64,000 nucleotides of DNA from Pseudomonadota bacterium (GTDB taxonomy: Bacteria > Pseudomonadota > Gammaproteobacteria > Burkholderiales > Burkholderiaceae_B), in contig JAEWHK010000018.1 in the NCBI GenBank assembly GCA_023387815.1, forward strand, positions 62,001 to 126,000, written 5' to 3'. The notes below the pieces were generated by a model. It searched no databases. It saw only the letters and a program-made list of their open reading frames with translations, and had not been told where the DNA came from. How positions within the stretch are numbered: the first letter of the stretch is position 1; each line of letters opens with the position of its first letter. Shown piece after piece: positions 36,338 to 45,122 of the stretch. The position numbers were made by a program, and so were the translations under genes.

Positions 36338-37069
36338 ATGAATGAAGTTATCAGCATTAATGGATTGAATAAGTGGTATGACGAGTTTCATGCACTAAAA
36401 AATATTTCTCTGTCGGTCGCCAAGGGCGAGCGGCTGGTGATTTGCGGACCATCGGGCTCGGGAAAATCGACCCTCATACGATGCGTCAACGGCCTGGAAC
36501 CTTTTCAGAAGGGATCACTGGAGGTCAAGGGAATTGCGCTGGACTGCGAGGAATCCTTATACAGGATAAGGCAATATGTAGGAATGGTATTTCAGCAGTT
36601 CAATCTCTTCCCTCATCTGACTGTCCTGGACAACTGCACACTCGCGCAGATTTCCGTAAACAAGACAGATAAAAAGGAAGCTGAGGATATTGCACGAAAG
36701 TATCTGGAACGCGTTGGCCTGATAGACAAGCAGCACGAATACCCCAGCCGGATTTCAGGTGGCCAGAAACAGCGGGTTGCGATCGCGCGCGCACTCTGCA
36801 TGAACCCGGAGATTATTTTGTTTGATGAGCCTACTTCTGCACTCGATCCCGAAATGGTGAAAGAAGTGCTTGATACGATGGTGGACCTTGCAGATACGGG
36901 GATCACCATGATATGTGTCACTCACGAAATGGCCTTTGCCCGCGAGGTTGCCACACAAATCAATTTCATGAATCAGGGTGAAATTCTTGTAAGCGCCAAT
37001 CCATCAGAATTTTTCGGCAGCGAGCAAAATCCGCGATTGCAGGCGTTTCTGAAGAATACGCTGCATTAA
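36338..37069 (+). CDS. Amino-acid ABC transporter ATP-binding protein (second)
   Basis: This 243-residue GlnQ/HisP-type ATPase starts at the ATG at 36338, with GGAG 8 nt before it; the frame open from 36152 only overlaps the first ATPase. It has Walker A GPSGSGKST, Q-loop FQQFNLFPH, signature ISGGQKQR, Walker B IILFDEPTSALD and VTHEMAF. It is clearly diverged from its neighbour, so it is not a recent duplication. It may form a heterodimer with the first ATPase or serve another permease. It is the last gene of the operon. Confidence 0.9.
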   Translation: MNEVISINGLNKWYDEFHALKNISLSVAKGERLVICGPSGSGKSTLIRCVNGLEPFQKGSLEVKGIALDCEESLYRIRQYVGMVFQQFNLFPHLTVLDNCTLAQISVNKTDKKEAEDIARKYLERVGLIDKQHEYPSRISGGQKQRVAIARALCMNPEIILFDEPTSALDPEMVKEVLDTMVDLADTGITMICVTHEMAFAREVATQINFMNQGEILVSANPSEFFGSEQNPRLQAFLKNTLH

Positions 37070-37078
37070 GGATGCGTG

Positions 37079-37105
37079 TTGGGGTATATAGCTCCCCTTC
37101 TTTTT
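37079..37105 (+). terminator. Possible terminator after the importer/lyase operon
   Basis: GGGG and CCCC pair around a 9-nt loop and are followed by TTCTTTTT on the plus strand, 10-35 nt after the stop codon. The stem is short, so confidence is moderate. The DUF3540 gene ends convergently at the same point. Confidence 0.4.
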
Positions 37106-37754
37106 ACCCCATATGAATCTGCTTGCCGTCGACCTTGACCAGGTCTTTTGCGGTGACCATGGTGTATTTCGAATGCAATCGTGCAGACTGCTCTGCCTGA
37201 TAATCGATGGTGCCAGCGCGCATGTGTTCGACTTCCTCTGTGATTTTGAAGGAAGTGCGGCTCATGAAGGACAGGCGGTCCATGATAGATTCATAGACGC
37301 GTCCGACGATGCGCATCATGCCCACGGTAGATTTGACTTCGCGGCCGGTGTATTGCATTTCGTCGACAACGCATTCGCCTTTTCTGGCATTGAGCTTCAG
37401 CTGTTCGGAATTCATCGCCAGTTCGCTGCCGCCCTGCAATTGCATGCCGGCCACGCTCTGGATGTTGATGGATTCCGCTGAGATGGTCAACTCGCCCGGT
37501 ACGCTGAATTGGGACTGATTCTGCTGTGCCTGCTCGATGACGGCGATCAGATAAACGCGCTCACGTTCCGGTCCGCTGATAAGAACGGTGTCATCGATCT
37601 GAGGCTGCAGCAGGCAGCTTGCTGCCCGACGACATTTCCATTCGTGTCCATCACATTCGACAACAAATTCCTGTTCTTCCTGTTTTTTAACCGTACCAAT
37701 AAGATGTACCGGATCATAAACGGGATAGGTTTTGGGCTGGGCAACTGAAGACAT
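37104..37754 (-). CDS. DUF3540 domain protein associated with type VI secretion
   Basis: This 216-residue protein resembles the DUF3540 family found in type VI secretion loci, often with DUF2169 and DUF4150 (PAAR-like) genes. The C-terminal half has the repeated strand pattern (ELTISAESINIQ, ELAMNSEQLKLNARKGECVV, SFKITEEVEHMRAG) of a beta-helical, VgrG-spike-like fold. It follows tssF by 41 nt and is the last gene of the operon. A role in spike assembly or effector adaptor function is inferred from family context. No vgrG, DUF2169 or PAAR gene is in the window. Confidence 0.75.
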   Translation of the reverse strand: MSSVAQPKTYPVYDPVHLIGTVKKQEEQEFVVECDGHEWKCRRAASCLLQPQIDDTVLISGPERERVYLIAVIEQAQQNQSQFSVPGELTISAESINIQSVAGMQLQGGSELAMNSEQLKLNARKGECVVDEMQYTGREVKSTVGMMRIVGRVYESIMDRLSFMSRTSFKITEEVEHMRAGTIDYQAEQSARLHSKYTMVTAKDLVKVDGKQIHMG

Positions 37755-37795
37755 GTTATTTCCTTTTACGGTTATTCAACTTCGTGCAGTCTGAC

Positions 37796-39721
37796 TCAGA
37801 CGGCAGGCCGGGCGCCCATACGGGGCTTCCAGCGTGCCACTTCGCCATGCTGCATGGTTGACAGCACGAGTTCAGACATCATATTGATGGACACGTGCCG
37901 GGCGAAAAACTGCTCGAGCACCGCGCCAAAAAGATAGGGACTGACACCGGAGAATGCCCCCTCGTCCACCTCCAGATGGATGCGGGCGCCACGACCAAAA
38001 ACGATCGGGCCGGGTACGGGCAGACGGTGATGCACAGGCTCTACCCGGACATGACGAACGCCATTGATCTGCCTGGCAATCGCCGGATCAGCGATATTTG
38101 CATATATTTTTAACATTTCGCGCAGTGTTTGTGCGCCTTTTTCTGTATCCAAATCAATCAGACTGAGGTAATTGAGCCCCAAATGGCTGATCAGATGCCA
38201 GGCGTACGCCCCCTGAGCCAGGGCAGGTCGGGGTCGGGACGGGCCGCGCAGGATCTTGATGCCATCGATTGGTGCAGATACACGCAGGGCCAGATCGTTC
38301 TTCTGACCCACCGGCATCAGCATGGGCAGATCGCGATTGGTACACAGAACGTCCACGCTCAGATGACGCAGGTCTTCCGAAAATGGAGCCTGGTGCTTAT
38401 CCACAAGTGAAATAAATACCTCGCTCCCGATATAGCCTGTACGGGCGCCATTGCGCGTTGCAATATCCGACAGCAGACGGGGTTCTCTGCGCATGGAATA
38501 ATAGGCGCCATAATCATCGGTATCACTGCCCAGCGATCCGAAAAACGGCCTGAATTCCTTTTCATTCTGATCGGTCAGATTCGAATAGCCGGTCACCCGC
38601 CCCGCGTTATACACCTCAAAATCCAGCGGACGCGTCCGGTCCACAACGAGGTGATATTCATGCGTGTTGGGCGCAACGGTGATCCGGTCTGCCTTTTTGG
38701 GGAACAGATTGATGACCGGCGTACAGTGCAATGCCAGATTCTCGGCCGTGACGTTGCCTTCCAGTTCAGGCATGGCTTTGTCAAACAGAAAGGTCAGTTC
38801 AAAGGTGCGCATTTCCTTGCCGCCTGGCGCATTGGCACTGCTTTCCGCGACATCGGCAGGCAGCTTGAGCGCTTTCTGCATATTGTTGACGCTGAAGAAC
38901 ATGAAGCGCGACGGGAAGGCAAAATATTCCTGGATGATGCGATAGCCCTGAAAGATGCGCGCTTCTGCCGGCAGCAATGCCTGATCGCTGTCGAAGCCTT
39001 CATGGCGAACATCCTTGGCCTGAATGCGATTGACCCATTTGACGGGTTTCTCGGCGTCATGGCACAGCACAGTCACGGTATGACCCATGATGAGCTCCAG
39101 CAGGCGCTGCATATGAATGTCCTGGCCATTCAAATGAAATACTAGCTGATCCAGTTTGAATTCATGCAGCTTGACGCCGCCCTTGATCTCAAGACGAACC
39201 CTGAGCGAACTGCGAACGGGCTGATTGCGGTTGTTCAGATTCATGCGCTTGAGCGGCAGATCGGGCGGCACACCCGATAACTCCGCTGATGTCACCTGCA
39301 ACGGCCACAGGGTCAATGCGTGCCCCGTCACAAATTCGCAAGGCGTCTGCTCTGCTTTCGGGATCCGGCCGCGCATCACGGTGCCTTTGGGCAATGTAAA
39401 GCCCTTGGCGAGGCTCCCTTCATTCATGCTGGGAGATAGTTGCACCACCGCCATGGAAGGGGTGGGCGCCAGATAATTGGGGTACACCACTTCCAGCAGT
39501 CGCTGGGAGAACTGAGGAAACTCGGCGTCCATCTTCATATGGATGCGCGCCGTCAGAAAGCTGAAGCCCTCCAGCAGTCGCTCCACATAGGGATCGGCCA
39601 CTTCAATACCGTTCATGCCGAGCCGGCCGGCAATTTTGGGGAAATGATCCGCGAATTCCTTGCCCATCTCGCGGATATAGGCAAGTTCACGATTGTAATA
39701 ATCCAGAAAGCGCTGCTCCAT
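37796..39721 (-). CDS. tssF: Type VI secretion baseplate subunit TssF
   Basis: This 641-residue TssF/VasA/ImpG protein is a core component of the baseplate wedge together with TssE, TssG and TssK. The N-terminus RFLDYYNRELAYIREMGKEFADHFPKIAGRL is the family hallmark, as are PYVERLLEGFSFL and the conserved PNYLAPTPSMAVVQL. The length is normal. Its ATG overlaps the tssE stop by one base (TGATG). TssG, its obligate wedge partner and usual downstream neighbour, is missing at this position. Confidence 0.92.
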   Translation of the reverse strand: MEQRFLDYYNRELAYIREMGKEFADHFPKIAGRLGMNGIEVADPYVERLLEGFSFLTARIHMKMDAEFPQFSQRLLEVVYPNYLAPTPSMAVVQLSPSMNEGSLAKGFTLPKGTVMRGRIPKAEQTPCEFVTGHALTLWPLQVTSAELSGVPPDLPLKRMNLNNRNQPVRSSLRVRLEIKGGVKLHEFKLDQLVFHLNGQDIHMQRLLELIMGHTVTVLCHDAEKPVKWVNRIQAKDVRHEGFDSDQALLPAEARIFQGYRIIQEYFAFPSRFMFFSVNNMQKALKLPADVAESSANAPGGKEMRTFELTFLFDKAMPELEGNVTAENLALHCTPVINLFPKKADRITVAPNTHEYHLVVDRTRPLDFEVYNAGRVTGYSNLTDQNEKEFRPFFGSLGSDTDDYGAYYSMRREPRLLSDIATRNGARTGYIGSEVFISLVDKHQAPFSEDLRHLSVDVLCTNRDLPMLMPVGQKNDLALRVSAPIDGIKILRGPSRPRPALAQGAYAWHLISHLGLNYLSLIDLDTEKGAQTLREMLKIYANIADPAIARQINGVRHVRVEPVHHRLPVPGPIVFGRGARIHLEVDEGAFSGVSPYLFGAVLEQFFARHVSINMMSELVLSTMQHGEVARWKPRMGARPAV

Positions 39722-40284
39722 CAGACCGCTCCCTGTTCCTGCAGATCCATGTGCCCGCTTTCCAGATCAATATCCGTACGGAACAGAAATTCGCGCGGAT
39801 AGGGATTGCACCAGAGCTTGCCACGGATTTCCAGGCTCAGTACATTGTGATGCTCCAGGGTATCCACTTCACTGACACATGCCACTTCCAGCGAGTCAGC
39901 CAGAATGCGTGGTTCAAAATGAATGATGGCCGTTTTGATGGAGTCTTCCATATCGACCCAGTCGATATCAGACATGCGTCTGCCCGCCAGGGCCTCGACG
40001 CCGAAATTCACAGTTGAATTACGCACCTGCGGAAAGGCTTCCAGATCATCCACCGTTTCAATATTCACGGTGTTCAGTACCCACCGCAGGTCGCGCAGCA
40101 CCGCATGACGCAGCGTGTCATAGGTAATCATGACGCTGTCGCGGCTTTCCTTTTTCTTGAGTGGCTGATCGTCGGTCAGACGATCGAGCAATGCCGGCTG
40201 CAGCCTGTCTTTGGCCGTGCGACGCTCGCGCATGCCAAATGCTGTTCGCTTGCCGGAAATTTCATCTATATCCATAAATTGCAC
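39721..40284 (-). CDS. tssE: Type VI secretion baseplate subunit TssE (gp25-like)
   Basis: This 187-residue protein carries the gp25-like lysozyme-fold domain in its second half (about 55-170), with LRHAVLRDLRWVLNT and YPREFLFRTDIDLESG. The start is probably the GTG at 40284, because AGGA lies 5 nt upstream; the ATG at 40275 is the alternative. TssE initiates sheath polymerisation on the baseplate. It is translationally coupled to tssF and lies 56 nt after tagJ. Confidence 0.88.
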   Translation of the reverse strand: MQFMDIDEISGKRTAFGMRERRTAKDRLQPALLDRLTDDQPLKKKESRDSVMITYDTLRHAVLRDLRWVLNTVNIETVDDLEAFPQVRNSTVNFGVEALAGRRMSDIDWVDMEDSIKTAIIHFEPRILADSLEVACVSEVDTLEHHNVLSLEIRGKLWCNPYPREFLFRTDIDLESGHMDLQEQGAV

Positions 40285-40340
40285 ATCCGTCCTGTTTTTG
40301 CTTTTGTTCTGTGTGTTCCCGCCGGACTATGACGGGGGCA

Positions 40341-41168
40341 TCAGTTCAGCTGCCCATGATGAAAGGTCACACTGCGCAGATCCAGCAAGGCGTATTCCGC
40401 TGCATCTGTCATCCACATTTTCTGCCCGGTTCCGAAATAGATGTCCTGGGTGATTTCCTGCCAGTCTGTGCGACGCGACAGGTTGCTGGCGTCATCCAGA
40501 TCGGCATATTGCTGCCCTGCCGGTGCAGGATAGCGTGCGGGTATCAGGGCGATCTGCGAACGTCCGCTCACAAGTGTGATTTCAGCCTGTACCCAGATCA
40601 GATCGGTCAGGCCTTCAGGCGCAATCAGACGCAGGGACTGTATCATATCCATGGGGACCCAGCCGTAACGTCCATTGGCGATGACCTCGCATACCGGACC
40701 AAGGCGGCTGTCGCCATCACAAAGCCATTCGAAGGACTCACCCTGCTCCTGCCCGTTCACAATCACCGTACCCGACAGCGTGGGCGCCAGTTCCAGCGCC
40801 TGTTCACGCAGGGCACGCGCGGTGTCATCATCGCTGCGCAGGGCTTCAAGTAGGAGTGCCATCCATTCCGGTGGCTGCTCAAAGACGGCAGGGGTTTTCT
40901 CGCCGCGGAAGACGGCTTCACGCTCCTGCTCGGCCGTAATGGCTCCTGTGTACAGGACCGCAACGGGCTGCGCCTGCGCATTCATTTCGGAACTCAGTCT
41001 CAACTGCTCGAATGCCTTGTCCCATAACCCTTTGACAGCCAGCAACTGGAACAGCCTGGCGCGCAGATCCGCGTCTGCCGGTTTTTTTCTTATTTCAGCC
41101 TTGACCTGATCCAGTTGTTCGTCAACGCTTTTTCCTTCCAGTGCTTTTATGATGCCTGTCATAATCAT
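40341..41168 (-). CDS. tagJ: Type VI secretion accessory protein TagJ (ImpE family)
   Basis: This 275-residue ImpE/TagJ protein has an N-terminal TPR-like helical region (about 10-130) followed by the ImpE domain (about 150-265) with GESFEWLCDGDSRLGPVCEVI and RYPAPAGQQYADLDDASNLSRRTDW. TagJ binds the sheath protein TssB and links to the ClpV disassembly ATPase in H1-type systems. Its ATG at 41168 lies beyond two stem-loops that follow hcp, consistent with lower expression than hcp. Confidence 0.88.
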   Translation of the reverse strand: MIMTGIIKALEGKSVDEQLDQVKAEIRKKPADADLRARLFQLLAVKGLWDKAFEQLRLSSEMNAQAQPVAVLYTGAITAEQEREAVFRGEKTPAVFEQPPEWMALLLEALRSDDDTARALREQALELAPTLSGTVIVNGQEQGESFEWLCDGDSRLGPVCEVIANGRYGWVPMDMIQSLRLIAPEGLTDLIWVQAEITLVSGRSQIALIPARYPAPAGQQYADLDDASNLSRRTDWQEITQDIYFGTGQKMWMTDAAEYALLDLRSVTFHHGQLN

Positions 41169-41188
41169 TCCGTAATTAAAAATGCAAC

Positions 41189-41251
41189 GAGCTAACTGAT
41201 ACCTGGTGCAAGCGTACCTGTTAGCTCCCGTGGAGAGCCCAATGGGCTCCC
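41189..41251 (-). repeat. Tandem stem-loops between hcp and tagJ
   Basis: Read on the minus strand after hcp, a hairpin at 41235-41249 (GAGCCC and GGGCTC, 3-nt loop) is followed by a longer-range inverted repeat with 8-bp arms at 41189-41196 and 41220-41227 (GAGCTAAC and GTTAGCTC). There is no adjacent T-run. It may attenuate transcription or protect abundant hcp mRNA from 3' decay. Confidence 0.4.
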
Positions 41252-41276
41252 CAGATGCCAGACCAATAAGACCGTA

Positions 41277-41762
41277 TTATCCGACGATCTTATTCTGTTT
41301 GACGTCGTAAGCCAGAATAGACTCGGCGCCACGGCCACCCTGTTCTGTTTGCTCCCAGTACTGCTGTTTCACTTTGGCAGCCTGGAATGCATAGCTGACC
41401 ATCATGGCATCACCGTCGTTAGCACCCGTGTATTGAACAGAAGTCACCAGAACGTCTTCCAGTGTAATTTTGGAGTATTCAACCTGAGAGCCACCAGCCT
41501 TGCATACTGACACCTGAACACTGCCCAGATGTTTACCGGTAGCGCAGTGTTTCATCACTGCAGGTGCAGCACGGTCAACACGTGCAACGATATTCAGGTC
41601 GTTGAAGCTTGCCTTGCCAGTACCACCGCCACCGCCGGTGGACATGGAACCGGGCTGCGTTGCGCCCCATGCAAAAGACTGAATATCAGTCCAATCCTTG
41701 TGATTTGAATCCTTGGATTCACCGTTTGCACCTTCGATTTTCATAAACATATCAACAGCCAC
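41277..41762 (-). CDS. hcp: Type VI secretion tube protein Hcp
   Basis: This 161-residue Hcp1-family protein begins MAVDMFMKIEGANGESKD and contains the family core SFAWGATQPGS and KHCATGKHLGSVQVSVCKAGG. Hexameric rings of Hcp stack to form the inner tube. It starts with GTG at 41762, with GGAG 6 nt upstream. The length and sequence suggest a structural Hcp with no C-terminal effector extension. It is separated from tssC by 179 nt, which may hold its own ribosome-loading leader or promoter. Confidence 0.93.
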   Translation of the reverse strand: MAVDMFMKIEGANGESKDSNHKDWTDIQSFAWGATQPGSMSTGGGGGTGKASFNDLNIVARVDRAAPAVMKHCATGKHLGSVQVSVCKAGGSQVEYSKITLEDVLVTSVQYTGANDGDAMMVSYAFQAAKVKQQYWEQTEQGGRGAESILAYDVKQNKIVG

Positions 41763-41941
41763 AATTTTCTCCTAGTGAGCTAATTAATTTGATTTGCGAT
41801 CAGGCATAAAGCCTGTCGTTGCTTCACATACGTCTTACTTCAACAATATTCCATTCGGAATATTTCATTTGTCTGGCATGCCGCTTCGACACGCCAGGCA
41901 ATCGTCGGCAGACCCGTCTGGGGTAGCCTTGTTCAGAAAAA

Positions 41942-43438
41942 TCAATTATCGTTCTGCTTGAGTGATGGCAATTTGGAGACCAGTCGCAGTGACACGGTCA
42001 GGCCCTCAAGCTGATAGTGCGGGCGCAGGAAAAATTTCGCTGCGTAATAGCCCGGGTTATCTTCAATTTCAGTGACCTGCACTTCCGCAGCAGCCAGAGG
42101 CTTGCGGGCCTTGGTTTCCTGCGAGGAGTTGGCCGGATCACCATCGACATAATTCATGATCCAGTCATTGAGCCAGCGTTCCATATCGTCGCGTTCGCGG
42201 AAAGAACCGATTTTGTCGCGAACAATACACTTGAGATAATGCGCAAAGCGGCAGCAGGCAAACAGGTAAGGCAGCCGTGCTGACAGGCGGGCATTGGCCG
42301 TCGCATCAGGATCGTTATATTCCTGAGGTTTCTGCAGAGACTGCGCACCAATAAATGCCGCAAAATCTGAATTCTTACGATGTACCAGCGGCATGAAACC
42401 GTTTTTGGCGAGTTCGGCTTCACGACGATCGCTGATGGCAATTTCTGTCGGGCATTTCATGTCGACACCGCCATCATCGGTCGGGAATGTGTGGCAAGGC
42501 AGATCCTCTACCGCACCACCAGACTCGACGCCGCGAATGGATGTGCACCAACCGTATTCCTTGAAGGAACGATTGATGTTTGAGGCCATCGCATAGGCTG
42601 AGTTGGCCCAGGTGTAACGTTCATGGGTTGCACCATCGGTATCTTCTTCGAAATCGAATTCGTCAACCGGGTTGGTACGTGAACCATACGGCAGGCGCGA
42701 CAGAAAGCGTGGCATGGCCAGGCCGATATAACGCGAATCTTCTGACTCACGCAGGCTGCGCCATGCGGCATATTCAGAGTTGGTGAAAATTTTGGTCAGG
42801 TCTCGTGGATTGGCCAGTTCCTGCCAGGAATCCATTTGCATGACTTCAGGCGATGCACCGGAGATAAACGGGCAATGAGCGGCGGCAGAGATGCGCGCCA
42901 TTTCGCCTAACAGTTCCACATCGGGCGGGCTATGATCAAAGTGATAATCGCCAACGATACATCCAATGGGCTCACCACCGAACTGACCATATTCTTCTTC
43001 ATAAACACGTTTGAAAATCGGACTCTGATCCCAGCCCACGCCCTTATAGCGTTTCAGTGTGCGGCCCAGTTCTTTCTTGGAAATGCACATGACGCGGATT
43101 TTCAGCAGTTCATCGGTTTCTGAATTGTTGACCAGGTAATGCAGGCCGCGCCAGGCGCCTTCCAGCTTCTGGAAATCGGCGTGATGCATGATCAGATTGA
43201 TCTGCTCGGACAGTTTGTGATCGATCTCCGCAATGATCGCCTGAATGGTGGAATACGCATCGGAAGACATGGTGACTGTGTTTTCCAGCGCCTGTTCTGC
43301 CAGCGTACGCACTGCATTTTCAACGGCCTCACGGGCCTGATCCGTTTTCGGTTTGAATTCTTTTTTCAATAATGAAGCAAGGCCATCGGACTCCAGTCCT
43401 TCCAGCTGTACCGCTTCTTTTTGTGCACTCGTGCTCAT
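41942..43438 (-). CDS. tssC: Type VI secretion contractile sheath large subunit
   Basis: This 498-residue TssC/VipB/ImpC sheath protein has diagnostic segments FQKLEGAWRGLHYLVNNSETDELLKIRVM, HCPFISGASPEVM and the C-terminal AEVQVTEIEDNPGYYAAKFFLRPHYQLEGL. It assembles with TssB around the Hcp tube. It follows tssB by 14 nt. The length and all conserved blocks are intact, so the sheath should be functional if the rest of the machine is encoded elsewhere. Confidence 0.95.
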   Translation of the reverse strand: MSTSAQKEAVQLEGLESDGLASLLKKEFKPKTDQAREAVENAVRTLAEQALENTVTMSSDAYSTIQAIIAEIDHKLSEQINLIMHHADFQKLEGAWRGLHYLVNNSETDELLKIRVMCISKKELGRTLKRYKGVGWDQSPIFKRVYEEEYGQFGGEPIGCIVGDYHFDHSPPDVELLGEMARISAAAHCPFISGASPEVMQMDSWQELANPRDLTKIFTNSEYAAWRSLRESEDSRYIGLAMPRFLSRLPYGSRTNPVDEFDFEEDTDGATHERYTWANSAYAMASNINRSFKEYGWCTSIRGVESGGAVEDLPCHTFPTDDGGVDMKCPTEIAISDRREAELAKNGFMPLVHRKNSDFAAFIGAQSLQKPQEYNDPDATANARLSARLPYLFACCRFAHYLKCIVRDKIGSFRERDDMERWLNDWIMNYVDGDPANSSQETKARKPLAAAEVQVTEIEDNPGYYAAKFFLRPHYQLEGLTVSLRLVSKLPSLKQNDN

Positions 43439-43452
43439 AGAGACTCTTCCTG

Positions 43453-44019
43453 TTACTTGCTGGTATCTTCTGCGTCGCTTGCCGTGTCATCTGCCGGTTT
43501 GGCAGAGGCGTCCTTGTTTGGCGCGGCGGCCAGCGTTTTCATCAAGGCCGGATTTTTCAGCACTTTGCTGATGAGTTCCTCGGCACCGGTCTTGCCATCC
43601 ATATAGGTCAGCAGATTGGCCAGTTCAGTGCGTGCTTCCAGCAGTTCGTTCAGCGCATCGACCTTGCGTGCCACCTGGGCAGGCGAGAAATCATCGATAC
43701 TGTCGAAACTCATGTCCACGCTCAGCACACCGTCACCTGTCAGCGTATTGGGCACCTGGAAAGCCACACGCGGCTTGATGGCCTTCATGCGCTCATCGAA
43801 GTTGTCGATGTCCACTTCCAGGAATTTGCGATCATTGATGTCCGGCTGGGCTACTTCAGATTTACCGGCCAGATCGGCCATCACACCCATGACAAATGGC
43901 AACTGTATTGTGCGCTCGGCGCCATAGATTTCAACATCATATTCAATCTGCACGCGCGGAGCGCGATTTCGCGCAATGAACTTCTGGCCGCTTCTGCGTG
44001 ATGACATTCGTGTAGCCAT
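43453..44019 (-). CDS. tssB: Type VI secretion contractile sheath small subunit
   Basis: This TssB/VipA/ImpB protein is 188 residues long, with RVQIEYDVEIYGAERTIQLPFVMGVMADLAG, FLEVDIDNFDERMKAIKPRVAFQV and a C-terminal acidic, Ala/Asp-rich tail. The ATG at 44019 has GGAG 9 nt upstream; the in-frame TTG at 44034 overlaps this site and is rejected. It heterodimerises with TssC to form the sheath and is the expected target of TagJ and ClpV. Confidence 0.93.
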   Translation of the reverse strand: MATRMSSRRSGQKFIARNRAPRVQIEYDVEIYGAERTIQLPFVMGVMADLAGKSEVAQPDINDRKFLEVDIDNFDERMKAIKPRVAFQVPNTLTGDGVLSVDMSFDSIDDFSPAQVARKVDALNELLEARTELANLLTYMDGKTGAEELISKVLKNPALMKTLAAAPNKDASAKPADDTASDAEDTSK

Positions 44020-44078
44020 TCTTTTACTCTCCAACTCTTGGCCGGTATAACCGGCGGATCTTCGTTATCTAAATCGGC

Positions 44079-45122
44079 TTACTCTTCCCGGGGAAGCCAG
44101 GTTTCAAACTGCTCGGCGTTGCCCGGAGTAAGGTTTTTCAGCATTTCATGAAAATTCAGCGGTATGGTCTGCTGCACTCTTCGTATCAAAAAAGGAGCCG
44201 GATGGCTGGGTTCATGAATTTCAAAATAACTGCTGACTTTTTCCAGTGCGATCAGGGCCTCGTCGCGAGTCTTGATTTGTACCTCTGTCCAGGATACAGG
44301 TCGTTCAACATACTGCTGGGTTGCCGTGCCCGTATCCGCATTCTGTGTTGCCGGCGAATTGCCGCTCTCTCCCGAGACCTCTTCCTGCTGCACGTCCGCC
44401 GATTGCATCGTCATATTATTGAGCGCAGCAGTAATCAGTTCGAAGCTGCGCAGTAACGGCGAAATCGAAGGCGTCCATTCTGTTCCCAGTTTCTCTGCAA
44501 CCAGAGCGACGATATCACGCAAGTCTTTGGCAGCCTCTCCCAGCGCTTTGACTTCAGGTGCGTCTGTGGCTGCAGCCTGGTTCAAGGTTTCTACCAGCCG
44601 AGGTCGACCACCGGGAAACAGCTCTGCACGCACGCCTTCCATGATGGACTCGGCATCGCGCAAGGCCAGCTGACCATGCGCACCGGTAAGCAGATTCGCG
44701 CTTCTCACCGCCCGTCCCACTCCCTGCATGTCTGCAAAGGAATTGATGGCATTGATACGCGGCAGCGGATCCTCGAAATCGTCATCAATCAACTGCGGAT
44801 ACACGCCAGTCCAGCATTTATGCAGAGACTGCAGAGCCAATTGCACGCCGGATGCGTAACCCACAATCCCATTTTGCGATGTCCAGGCCCACGTGAGTGC
44901 CTGTATGACTCGCAGGTCGCAGGTTCTTTCGCATAAGGCGAGCGCCTGCTTTTCTACCTGACTCCAGTCTGGCGCTTCTGCGTCAATAATCGTGTCACCG
45001 AACTGTTGTTCCGGTTTTTCTACTATGGCCTGCTGCAATGCCAGAAAGGCGGCATCATATTCAAGATTTTCGCCACCATTTTCTTCACTGAACGCAGAGA
45101 ACAATTCATCAAATGTCTTCAT
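44079..45122 (-). CDS. tssA: Type VI secretion protein TssA (ImpA N-terminal domain)
   Basis: This 347-residue protein starts the operon. Its N-terminal ImpA_N domain (about 40-150) contains CDLRVIQALTWAWTSQNGIVGYASGVQLA and the family segment DPLPRINAINSFAD. The C-terminal part ends in RRVQQTIPLNFHEMLKNLTPGNAEQFETWLP, typical of the ImpA/TagF-type TssA. TssA caps and primes the growing tube and sheath. The gene follows a 400-bp AT-rich region that must hold the operon promoter. Confidence 0.88.
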   Translation of the reverse strand: MKTFDELFSAFSEENGGENLEYDAAFLALQQAIVEKPEQQFGDTIIDAEAPDWSQVEKQALALCERTCDLRVIQALTWAWTSQNGIVGYASGVQLALQSLHKCWTGVYPQLIDDDFEDPLPRINAINSFADMQGVGRAVRSANLLTGAHGQLALRDAESIMEGVRAELFPGGRPRLVETLNQAAATDAPEVKALGEAAKDLRDIVALVAEKLGTEWTPSISPLLRSFELITAALNNMTMQSADVQQEEVSGESGNSPATQNADTGTATQQYVERPVSWTEVQIKTRDEALIALEKVSSYFEIHEPSHPAPFLIRRVQQTIPLNFHEMLKNLTPGNAEQFETWLPREE

